Assembly (NCBI GenBank): GCA_951812755.1
Contig: OX638329.1
Span: forward strand, 2,899,339 to 2,963,338
Direction: 5' to 3'
Length of the DNA stretch: 64,000 nucleotides
From: an uncultured Latescibacterota bacterium
GTDB lineage: Bacteria > Latescibacterota > UBA2968
This document shows positions 25,819-32,879 of this stretch, piece by piece (the first letter of the stretch is position 1; each line of letters begins with the position of its first letter). A program made the translations under genes and the position numbers. The notes beneath the pieces were generated by a model. That model ran no database searches. It saw only the letters and a list, made by a program, of their open reading frames with translations, and was not told the DNA's origin.

Positions 25819-27177
25819 TTATGGCACAGCTTTTGCCAGATTGCTCAGGATTTTATCATACAAGTGTGGCAATGGAAATGACATAGGCAGATGGAAGGTG
25901 ATCTTGGTTTTCAACTCACAGACGCGTCCGGCGACTTTAAGGAAGCGATTTTGGAGTGTATCAAACTGTGCGTTTATCCACATTGTGCCTTGTAATCCGA
26001 TGTGCGCTAAGGTGTGCAACAAGACATAGGCAGCCGAATGGAGGAAGAGGCGAAACTGATTGGCTCCAAAAGCGTGACAGGATGTGCGGTCTGAGTGGAG
26101 AAAGGTCTTGTGATTTTTAATGAAGTTTTCCATCTGTCCGCGCGCACAATAGATGTTTTGGTAGATAAAGGAGGCCCTTGAACTTTCAAGGTTGGTCACG
26201 ACAAAGCGTGTGTTTTGGCCTCGGGTGGTGATTTCAGCTTTGCAGATGATGCGTCTGGCACAGGCCCAAGTCTGGGCTTGGTAATAAAATGAGGTAAAAA
26301 GTCGCACCGGTTGCCCGGTATCTGCATACAGGCTTTTGGCCTGATCTATAAGGGGCTTTGCCAAGGTTAAAAGTCGGGTATTGGCGGTCTGTCCGAGGAT
26401 AAAATAGAGGTCCTTTGTCGCACAGAAGTCCTGGACTTCTGGACTTGAGAAGTGGGCATCGCCTCGCAAAAAGAGTGCCACATGAGGCCAAGCCTGACGA
26501 ATATAAGCGACTAACCGCTTGAGAATCGTGACAATCTGTTTGCCATCAGGACGCACACCCGGACGCAAAATCGTCGTGATTAGCTTACCCGATTGCCCTT
26601 CGTAAATGTGCAAGGGTTGGTAGGCGTAGGCACCCAAATACCCATTGAATAAGGACAACTGCTGCGTCCCATAAACCGTGTCTTGTGTATCATCTATATC
26701 TAAGATGATCGACGAAGGCGGCTTTTTATACGAGGCAATAAAACAATCGAGGAAGGCACGCGCAACGCGATACAAATCGCTTCTGCTCATCTGATTCTCA
26801 AACCGACTCATCGTGGGTTGACTACTCAGATCTTTCCCCTGCAAGGGCAAGCGACCACACGCCGCCTTGAAGCCGGGATCGCTTTTTAAGGCATCGCAAT
26901 CATTGGCATCTTCATACCCGCAGGCGATTTGAAACACCCGCTGCTTGACCAACTCTGACACACTGTGAGCCACATAACTTGGATGCCGACGGTCTTTGAC
27001 CGCCTCAATGATGCGTGATAAAATGCCGGTTTTGGCCTCCACTTCTCTCAGCAATAAGACACCGCTATCGCTGGTGAGAATACCCCCATCAAAGGCGAGG
27101 TCGAGACGTTTTCCGAAAATGCTTGCCAAAGGAACCTTGCTATGATTATCTTGTGTGCTCACGGTAGTTTCTCCCAA
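25819..27177 (-). CDS. IS1380-family-like transposase
   Basis: This 452-residue DDE transposase resembles the IS1380 group (DUF4338/Tnp_DDE type): N-terminal FDGGILTSDSGVLLLREVE, then ACGYEDANDCDALKSDPGFK, the acidic catalytic stretch SSIILDIDDTQDTVYG, LFLRGDAHFSSPE and a C-terminal YCARGQMENFIKNHK. Length fits the family. It is intact, with no stop or frameshift, so it may be mobile. A GGTAGTTT/AAACTACC inverted pair (27163-27170/27235-27242) brackets the start region and could form a leader hairpin. Base composition is poorer in G than neighbouring metabolic genes. Confidence 0.9.
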   Translation of the reverse strand: MGETTVSTQDNHSKVPLASIFGKRLDLAFDGGILTSDSGVLLLREVEAKTGILSRIIEAVKDRRHPSYVAHSVSELVKQRVFQIACGYEDANDCDALKSDPGFKAACGRLPLQGKDLSSQPTMSRFENQMSRSDLYRVARAFLDCFIASYKKPPSSIILDIDDTQDTVYGTQQLSLFNGYLGAYAYQPLHIYEGQSGKLITTILRPGVRPDGKQIVTILKRLVAYIRQAWPHVALFLRGDAHFSSPEVQDFCATKDLYFILGQTANTRLLTLAKPLIDQAKSLYADTGQPVRLFTSFYYQAQTWACARRIICKAEITTRGQNTRFVVTNLESSRASFIYQNIYCARGQMENFIKNHKTFLHSDRTSCHAFGANQFRLFLHSAAYVLLHTLAHIGLQGTMWINAQFDTLQNRFLKVAGRVCELKTKITFHLPMSFPLPHLYDKILSNLAKAVP

Positions 27178-27242
27178 GTTTATTGTTCAATGGTTATGCG
27201 TGTAACCTAATATAATACAATAACTTGAATAGGGAAACTACC
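25819..27242 (-). mobile_element. IS1380-type insertion sequence (ends not resolved)
   Basis: The minimum extent is given by the transposase gene and its leader hairpin. I could not find terminal inverted repeats or a target duplication by eye, so the true ends may lie up to a few hundred bases outside. The element sits between an intact and a 5'-truncated lacI copy, which suggests its insertion or excision took part in the rearrangement. Confidence 0.55.
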
Positions 27243-27297
27243 TTTTTTATGAATTTTTCGGGTTAGAAGGATGGGACAGTGGAGCCAAAAAAATAAC

Positions 27298-28214
27298 TTA
27301 AACTGGGCTCGCTGCGAAAATCGCTCGAGATAGACTACAGCCTCAATTTGATGGCGCGGGGGATTGTAATGGAGAAGACGGGTACACTGGGGTTGCTGAC
27401 CTACCACATTTTCCCCGAGACGTTTGGTAGTCTAACCGACCATCTCCTGAGGGAGGCTAATAAGCAGAATTATCAGGTAATTCTGAGAGTGGCCTCTCAT
27501 CGAATTCCTCAGACTCCACGGGACGACCAGATCATGCAGATCCAACAGTTGATTTCTCGAGGTATAGATGGGCTTTTAATTCATACGCGGGGGGACGAAG
27601 AGGAATCCGAGCGCATTTTGAATGCCGTGAGGGGACGCGTGCCAGTGGTGACATTTTTCTATCCGACTCAAAACCTGAGTGGGATCGTGTTGGACTTTGT
27701 TTCGGACTTTTACAGGGCTACAGAGCATTTGATTGAGTTGGGGCACGAGCGGATCGGGTTTATTGGAGAGGACCAGAATGAGGCCAGTCCGATTTCGGAC
27801 AAGGCCAAGGGGTATTTGCTGGCAATGCGAAACCACGGTCTGACGCACCAATTCTTGTCCTCCAGGAATATTCATGCGGAAGGGGGGTATCGCGAGGGCA
27901 AAATACTCGGCGACCAGTTTACTGCTCTTGTATGCCGGGACGATTATACGGCCATAGGCGTTTGTCGGGGACTGTGGGAATCGGGTATTCGCGTACCCGA
28001 TGATATAGCTGTGGTGGGTAACGGAGATATAGAAGCTGCGGCTTATCTGACGCCGTCATTGACGACGTTGGCAACCCCGTACGAGGCGATTGCCCAGGCT
28101 GTTATGGATCTGATGCTGGAACAACTCGAGGGGCAGGATAAGCCTCGGCAAGTAATTTTAAAATCGCGTTTGGTTGTGCGGGAATCGTGTGGAGCTAACA
28201 AAAGTGAAAAATGA
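27298..28214 (+). pseudogene. LacI-family regulator, copy 2, lacking the DNA-binding domain
   Basis: Homology to the regulator at 24275 begins near ...LRKSLEIDYSLNLMARG and continues to the end, about 305 codons without a stop. The first ~50 codons with the helix-turn-helix are missing, an in-frame stop lies just upstream, and no ribosome site precedes the first ATG (27351). The effector-binding domain is otherwise well conserved (LISRGIDGLLIHTRGDEE, LGHERIGFIGED). It is either a pseudogene or, less likely, an effector-binding protein without DNA binding. A bidirectional terminator follows at 28247. Confidence 0.8.
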
Positions 28215-28246
28215 TAGAAATATTGAACCTCAGTATTGAGTCAGGC

Positions 28247-28279
28247 AAAAAGGCGATCGGAAAATTTGGTCGCCTTTTT
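28247..28279. terminator. Bidirectional rho-independent terminator
   Basis: AAAAAGGCGA...(C)...GTCGCCTTTTT forms a G+C-rich stem flanked by A and T tracts on its two sides. It lies between the convergent lacI remnant and the cytochrome peroxidase gene and can serve both strands. The same AAAAAGGCGACC stem occurs at 52595. Confidence 0.75.
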
Positions 28280-28283
28280 ACAT

Positions 28284-29351
28284 TTATTTGGGAAATTTAA
28301 ATGGCGGCTCAATGTGGAGCCAGTTGATGCCGTTGAGTGCTTTGAGGAAGGCGATCAGGTCTTGTTTTTCGGCATCGGTGAGATTGAGGGGTGTAATCAA
28401 TTCGTCGAGGAAGGGATTGGGGGTACCGCCTTTGTCGTAAAATTCGATGATTTCTTGCAGGGTTTTGATACTGCCGTTGTGCATATAGGGCGCTGTGCGT
28501 GCGACTTCGCGCAGGGTGGGCGTTTTCATTGCGCCAAAGTGTTCTGGTTTTTTGGTTTGTGCATAGCGCCCTGGATCGATGCCTTTAATGTCTTTTAAGT
28601 TGCCGGTTTTTTCGTAAGTGGAAAGATCGGCGCGATCCCAGCTCGTACCGATGTTGTGGAAGTCTTCGTCGGTGTAGTTGAACCCCATATGGCAGAGTGT
28701 ACAACGCGCTTTGGTGCGAAAGAGGCGCAGGCCCCGGATGGCAGATTTGGACATGGCACCTTTGGGGCCGCCGTATTCAAACAAATCGTAGGGCGATTCG
28801 CCAGAGATGAGTGTGCGTTCGAAAGCGGCTAAGGCTTTGGCGATGTGGTCGGGCGTGATGGTGCTGTCCCCAAAGGCAGCTTTGAAGTGGGCGCGGTAAC
28901 CGGAGATAACCGATAAAGTGGAGACGACATGCTCAAGGGTGTTGCCCATTTCTGAGGGACTCTGGATAGGGATGAGGGCCTGTTCTTCGAGGGAAGCAGC
29001 CCTGCCATCGTAAAAGTAAGCTGTGCCATAGGCCCGGTTGATTAAGGTGGGTGCATTGCGTTTGGGAGTCTGGCCGTCAATACCTGTGGGCAAAACGTGG
29101 CCATCGGTGAAGGCGCGGTGGGGCTGGTGGCACGAGCCACAGGCTATGCTGCCATCTCTGGAGAGCCGTTTGTCGAAAAAGAGGAGTTTGCCCAGAGCTA
29201 TTTTAGTTTGGGTGAGGGGATTGTCTTTGGGAATGCTGTTGAGATAGCGGATTTCATCATGGCCCAATGGCACGCGGGGGATGCCTCCGCTATATACGGC
29301 TATCGGAAGAGCGACCAGTAGGACGCTGAGAAATGTGAGGCGGATTGGCAT
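28284..29351 (-). CDS. Diheme cytochrome c peroxidase/MauG-family protein
   Basis: The 355-residue protein has a signal peptide (about 1-21) and two heme-binding motifs, CGSCH (71-75) and CTLCH (217-221), in the usual spacing of bacterial diheme cytochrome c peroxidases and MauG-like enzymes. It also has the family's GTPNPFLDELITPLNLT C-terminal region. It would act in the periplasm, reducing peroxide or oxidising a protein or small substrate. ATG at 29351 follows the SUMF1-like gene by 13 bp, so they form an operon; the longer in-frame reading through that gene is an artefact. Partial copies lie at 23636 and 44428. Confidence 0.9.
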   Translation of the reverse strand: MPIRLTFLSVLLVALPIAVYSGGIPRVPLGHDEIRYLNSIPKDNPLTQTKIALGKLLFFDKRLSRDGSIACGSCHQPHRAFTDGHVLPTGIDGQTPKRNAPTLINRAYGTAYFYDGRAASLEEQALIPIQSPSEMGNTLEHVVSTLSVISGYRAHFKAAFGDSTITPDHIAKALAAFERTLISGESPYDLFEYGGPKGAMSKSAIRGLRLFRTKARCTLCHMGFNYTDEDFHNIGTSWDRADLSTYEKTGNLKDIKGIDPGRYAQTKKPEHFGAMKTPTLREVARTAPYMHNGSIKTLQEIIEFYDKGGTPNPFLDELITPLNLTDAEKQDLIAFLKALNGINWLHIEPPFKFPK

Positions 29352-29364
29352 GGCGGTCTCTCTT

Positions 29365-30465
29365 TTAACGCGCACAGCGAAAGCCAAAGTAGGCCATGCT
29401 GCCGTTGTCCTGAGCCGAAGGCTCGCCACCATAGCGGCGGGCACAACGCAGGGAATGAGGGGAGGACTGCCATTGTCCGCCCCTGCGCGTGTGTTGATAG
29501 TCGAAGCCCTTGTCCGGCCCTTTGGGGTTATCGGAGGGGGCGTTTCTGTAATAGTTTGGATCGTACCAATCAGCACACCACTCCCACACATTTCCCGCCA
29601 TGTCGTAGAGACCGTAGGCGTTGGGGGGGTGGGATTTGACAGCTATCGTGGGATAAGGCGTTTTGAAGATGCGTCCGTAATTGGCCTTTTGTTCGTCGGG
29701 CGGATCGTCGCCCCAGGGATATTTAGCCTGGGTGCGGCCCGCGCGGCAAGCGTATTCCCATTCGGCTTCGGTGGGCAAGCGCGCGTCCAGCCAGCGGCAA
29801 TAAGCTTCGGCGTCGTAATAGGTGATATTGACAACGGGGTGGGTGCCGAACTCAGACATCCAGAACCAGTCTTCGCGCCAGTGTTCGGGTGAGGGATGAG
29901 CCGTGGCTCTGGTGAAGGCAAAGTATTCGGTGTTGGTGACTTCGTGATTTAAGAGTTCGAAATCGGACACTGCGACCAGACGGATGGGTTTTTCGTTTTC
30001 AAAGGTTCCGCCCATCAAAAAGGTTCCGCCCAGGATGGATACAAAACCGAGTTCGTCGGGTTGGGGTGGGACAGATGGACGCCAGGGTGTTGACGGATCG
30101 ATGATGACCCAGCCTTTGCCGGATGCCTTCAGGCTGTCGGCGACGGTATTGAGCAAGGTGCGGATCGCGGTTTTGTCGGGTGCTTCAGGCGAGAGCTCGA
30201 GATAGGTTTTGAGGTGGAGATAAGCATTGGCGTTGTGCTTTTGACGGTGATAGAGGCGGCCGAGGGTCAGGTGTGTGGGCGCGTGTTTGGGGTCAATTTT
30301 GAGGATTTTAAGGAACTGCTGTTCGGCATAATGGACCTCGCCGTCTTCCAGCGACATGCGAGCCAGATCGTAGCGTGCGGGGATCTCGGCGGGATCGCCT
30401 TGCGCGTTGGCAGAGGCAATGAATCCCAGCATAAAAAAAAAGATAAAAAATAGACAGGTGGGCAT
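29365..30465 (-). CDS. Exported TPR/SUMF1 (formylglycine-generating-like) protein without catalytic cysteines
   Basis: The 366-residue protein has a signal peptide (about 1-22, ...GFIASANAQ), a TPR region (about 30-95) and a SUMF1 domain (about 135-364) with GGTFLMGG, NHEVTNTEYFAF, LPTEAEWEYACRAG, YPWGDD and GNVWEWCADWY. Where true formylglycine-generating enzymes carry two active-site cysteines after RGGS, this protein reads RGGQWQSSPHSLRC. Both positions appear substituted, so it is probably a binding or structural relative. No sulfatase gene lies in the window. It is the first gene of an operon with the cytochrome and divergent from lacI copy 3; the operator dyad lies between them. Confidence 0.88.
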   Translation of the reverse strand: MPTCLFFIFFFMLGFIASANAQGDPAEIPARYDLARMSLEDGEVHYAEQQFLKILKIDPKHAPTHLTLGRLYHRQKHNANAYLHLKTYLELSPEAPDKTAIRTLLNTVADSLKASGKGWVIIDPSTPWRPSVPPQPDELGFVSILGGTFLMGGTFENEKPIRLVAVSDFELLNHEVTNTEYFAFTRATAHPSPEHWREDWFWMSEFGTHPVVNITYYDAEAYCRWLDARLPTEAEWEYACRAGRTQAKYPWGDDPPDEQKANYGRIFKTPYPTIAVKSHPPNAYGLYDMAGNVWEWCADWYDPNYYRNAPSDNPKGPDKGFDYQHTRRGGQWQSSPHSLRCARRYGGEPSAQDNGSMAYFGFRCAR

Positions 30466-30658
30466 GGGGATATCCTACTCTGTAAAGAATACAGAAGAAT
30501 ACAGTGAGTAGATGCTGAAAGTTAAGGGGGTTAGGGGGCGTTGTCAAGCACAGCAGGGTGATTTGATATAGAAAAATAAAACCGAGTTGGGAAGGAGAAC
30601 TTATGACTAACCGATTCGGATATTTCTGCTAAAAATGGAACTTGCACTTCTCTGGTTT

Positions 30659-30693
30659 GGACGATATATTGTCTTATGGATGATATATCGTCC
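30659..30693. promoter_or_regulatory. Long perfect dyad upstream of lacI-type gene 3
   Basis: GGACGATATAT (30659-30669) and ATATATCGTCC (30683-30693) are perfect inverted arms around a 13-nt centre that is itself partly symmetric (TGTCTTATGGATG). The 35-nt dyad is centred on 30676, in the 316-bp divergent region between the SUMF1-like gene and the regulator. The same core occurs at 24106-24130. It is likely the regulator's own operator; apart from this dyad I see nothing gene-like in the region. Confidence 0.65.
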
Positions 30694-30781
30694 ATATTGA
30701 GCTGTTTTACATATCGGGACAGTCTGTTCTTGAATTATGTCCCCTCATTTATGTCGCTTAATTGTAAATAGGGATTAGCCA

Positions 30782-31795
30782 ATGAAAAAAAAACAAGCTA
30801 CGATTAAAGATATTGCAAGGCAGTTGGGGATTTCGTATTCAACAGTTTCGCGTGCTCTGTCTCCACACGCATCGGTATTGGTTAAGGAAAATACCCGAAA
30901 ACTGGTGGAAAAAACAGCCGCCGAGATGGACTATAGTCCCAATTTGATGGCACGGGGGATTGTGATGGGGAAGACGGGTACATTGGGGCTGCTGACCTAC
31001 CAGATTTTCCAGGAGACTTTTGGAAACCAGACTGACCAGATACTGAGGGCGGCTGACGAGCGGGATTATCAGATCATGATGAGAGTGGTTGCCCACCAGA
31101 TACCTCCTGAGCATGGGGATGACCAGACCATGCAGATCAGGCAGTTGATTTCCTGGGGCATAGATGGGCTTTTAATTCATACGCGGGGAGATGCAGGAGA
31201 GTCAGAGTACATTTTTGATGCGGTGAAGGGGCGAGTGCCAGTGGTTACATTGCACTATCCAACTGAAAACCTGAGCGGGGTTGTGATGGACTATGTGGCG
31301 AATTTTAACGAGGCCACAGAGCATTTGATCAAGTTGGGTCACGAGCAGATCGGGTTTATCGGAGAGGACTGGAATGAGACCGGCCAGGTTTCGGCTAAGG
31401 GGAAAGGGTATTTGCTGGCGATGCAACAGCACGGCTTGACGCCCAAACGCATGTCTGTTAGCTCCATCTATACAGAATCGGGGTATCGCCTGGGCAAAGA
31501 ACTCGGTGACCAGTTTACGGCTCTTTTATGCAGGGACGATTATACTGCGATAGGTGTTTGTAAAGGACTGCAGGAATCGGGTTTTCGCGTACCTGAGGAT
31601 ATGGCTGTAGTCGGTAGCGGGGATATTGACGTGGCGGCTTATATGACTCCGTCACTGACCACACTGGTAACTCCCTACGAGGCGATTGCCCAGGCTGCGA
31701 TGGATCTGATGCTGGAACAAATCGAGGGGCAGAATACGCCTCGGCAAATAACCTTGAAATCGCATCTGGTTGTGCGGGAATCCTGCGGGGCCTAA
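30782..31795 (+). CDS. LacI-family transcriptional regulator, copy 3 (intact)
   Basis: The 337-residue protein is nearly the same as the copy at 24275 in its DNA-binding part (TIKDIARQLGISYSTVSRAL, residues 5-24) and slightly more diverged in the effector domain (GIDGLLIHTRGDAGES, LGHEQIGFIGEDWNE, TALLCRDDYTAIGVC). It is placed between the SUMF1/cytochrome operon, which diverges from it, and the outer-membrane operon starting at 32153. The likely role is control of one or both by a sugar-type effector. Its last 64 codons and downstream leader belong to the 398-nt segment repeated at 44635. Confidence 0.93.
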   Translation: MKKKQATIKDIARQLGISYSTVSRALSPHASVLVKENTRKLVEKTAAEMDYSPNLMARGIVMGKTGTLGLLTYQIFQETFGNQTDQILRAADERDYQIMMRVVAHQIPPEHGDDQTMQIRQLISWGIDGLLIHTRGDAGESEYIFDAVKGRVPVVTLHYPTENLSGVVMDYVANFNEATEHLIKLGHEQIGFIGEDWNETGQVSAKGKGYLLAMQQHGLTPKRMSVSSIYTESGYRLGKELGDQFTALLCRDDYTAIGVCKGLQESGFRVPEDMAVVGSGDIDVAAYMTPSLTTLVTPYEAIAQAAMDLMLEQIEGQNTPRQITLKSHLVVRESCGA

Positions 31796-31823
31796 CAAAG
31801 GTGAAGAACGGTCAAAAAAATAC

Positions 31824-31888
31824 TTGACATTGGGAGAAATTTTAATGCATATTATTGGTGATATAAGTGAAAATTTGTGACTATATCA
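31824..31888 (+). promoter_or_regulatory. Candidate promoter and dyad of outer-membrane operon 1
   Basis: TTGACA (31824-31829), within the conserved AATACTTGACATTGG also found after lacI copy 1, is a good -35 candidate; the -10 is unclear (CATATTAT around 31848-31855). Downstream, TGATATA (31859-31865) and TATATCA (31882-31888) form a perfect 7-bp dyad spaced by 16 nt, resembling the TATATC half-sites of the dyads near the lacI genes. Both elements are identical in the second locus (dyad at 44891-44920). Confidence 0.4.
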
Positions 31889-31946
31889 GAAATTTAGTAT
31901 AAGTAAATAATAGTCAATAATTTATCTTCATTATTGGTTTGGAGTT

Positions 31947-31994
31947 AAAACCGTCTAAAAACCAGCGGGAGGGCATGGTATAGATGGTTTTTTT
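31947..31994 (+). terminator. Terminator-like hairpin in the leader of operon 1
   Basis: AACCGTCTA (31949-31957) pairs with TAGATGGTT (31981-31989), including one G-U, and flanking A/T pairs extend it. An inner ACCA/TGGT pairing exists, and the stem runs into seven T. It lies downstream of the candidate promoter and about 160 bp before the first gene. It may end lacI transcription, or act as a leader attenuator for the outer-membrane operon. The other locus has the same hairpin. Confidence 0.6.
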
Positions 31995-32152
31995 GTACTC
32001 ATGTCTGAAATTTAGAAGTTGATATTTACAAGAAGTTGAAAGAAATTAATTCTATTTAGGGAAAAAATAAATTGAGCCATAGAAAGAAGGGGTATTTGAA
32101 TTGCGTGCGATACCGCGTTGTATTCTTTACCATCTCAAAGGAGGGCCAGCTT

Positions 32153-32854
32153 ATGCGGATGTTGAGAGCGATGTTTAGAACACTATGCCTCGTTGGGGCA
32201 GTTCTGGTCTCGGTTTCCACGGCAGGAGCCTTAGAAGAAGGCCAGTCTGGCATCGGGTTTTTCGGAAGCGCGCATGTTCCGATCGGAAAATTTAAGCAGT
32301 GGTATTCTGTTTCACCGAAACTCGGAGTGAGCTATAACTATGCGGCCGCGCAGCGGGTGATTGCAGAGATAGAGTATCACTATTCAAAGATGGGGGGCGG
32401 AGACCTGGACAGCCGGGAGTTCACCTGGGCGGTAGATAAAAAAAATTACCGGAGTCCGAATGCGTCCCAGAATATGTGGTTCCACAGCTTTTCAGCCACT
32501 GCTCTGGTCCACTTCCGGGACTTGAATCAGGGCGGAACAATGCCCTACCTGCAGGGTGGGCTGGGATTTTACGGGTATTCGCACGAGGTATCGGGGCTGA
32601 TTTTCTCTGGACAGACGGGGCAGACCCTGAATCAGACCCTCTTGCTTTCTCCTTATAAGGACAAGCGAGCGGCCCTGACATTTTCGCTGGGCGGTGGCGT
32701 GACTATCGTTGGGTCGGAACATTATCTAATAGATATCCGGGGGCGGTTCAATATTATGCTGGGCGAACTCCGTCCTCTGGAGGATTGGCAATTGAGAAAG
32801 GCTTTTCCACTCCAGGCACTCGATCTGATAGTGGGAGTCAAATATTACTGGTAG
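32153..32854 (+). CDS. Small outer-membrane beta-barrel protein, locus 1
   Basis: The 233-residue exported protein has a signal peptide (about 1-25, ...VSVSTAGALEEG), then alternating amphipathic strands with aromatic ends and a C-terminal ...GVKYYW, an aromatic-final signature of barrel proteins. ATG at 32153 has AAAGGAGG eight bases upstream. The paralogue at 45197 shares the signal peptide and ribosome site almost exactly, while the mature part has diverged. It is the first gene of the operon barrel-receptor-cargo-PorV-like. Function unknown; a porin-like or accessory part of the receptor system is inferred. Confidence 0.7.
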   Translation: MRMLRAMFRTLCLVGAVLVSVSTAGALEEGQSGIGFFGSAHVPIGKFKQWYSVSPKLGVSYNYAAAQRVIAEIEYHYSKMGGGDLDSREFTWAVDKKNYRSPNASQNMWFHSFSATALVHFRDLNQGGTMPYLQGGLGFYGYSHEVSGLIFSGQTGQTLNQTLLLSPYKDKRAALTFSLGGGVTIVGSEHYLIDIRGRFNIMLGELRPLEDWQLRKAFPLQALDLIVGVKYYW

Positions 32855-32879
32855 GCCAAAAAGAAAGGAGATGGTGTCA

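Larger units (their letters stand above)
31603..32000 (+). repeat. 398-nt near-identical repeat, copy 1 (lacI 3' end plus operon leader)
   Basis: Compared base by base with 44635-45032 (constant offset 13032), only one difference is seen, T31898 against C44930. The segment begins at GGCTGT inside lacI and ends shortly after the leader hairpin. Similarity drops sharply just beyond it, then returns around the ribosome site and signal peptide of the next gene. Confidence 0.95.

Noticed and set aside
29365-30465. Annotating the SUMF1 protein as a sulfatase-activating enzyme
   Set aside because: The two cysteine positions needed for formylglycine formation appear substituted and no sulfatase gene is in the window.
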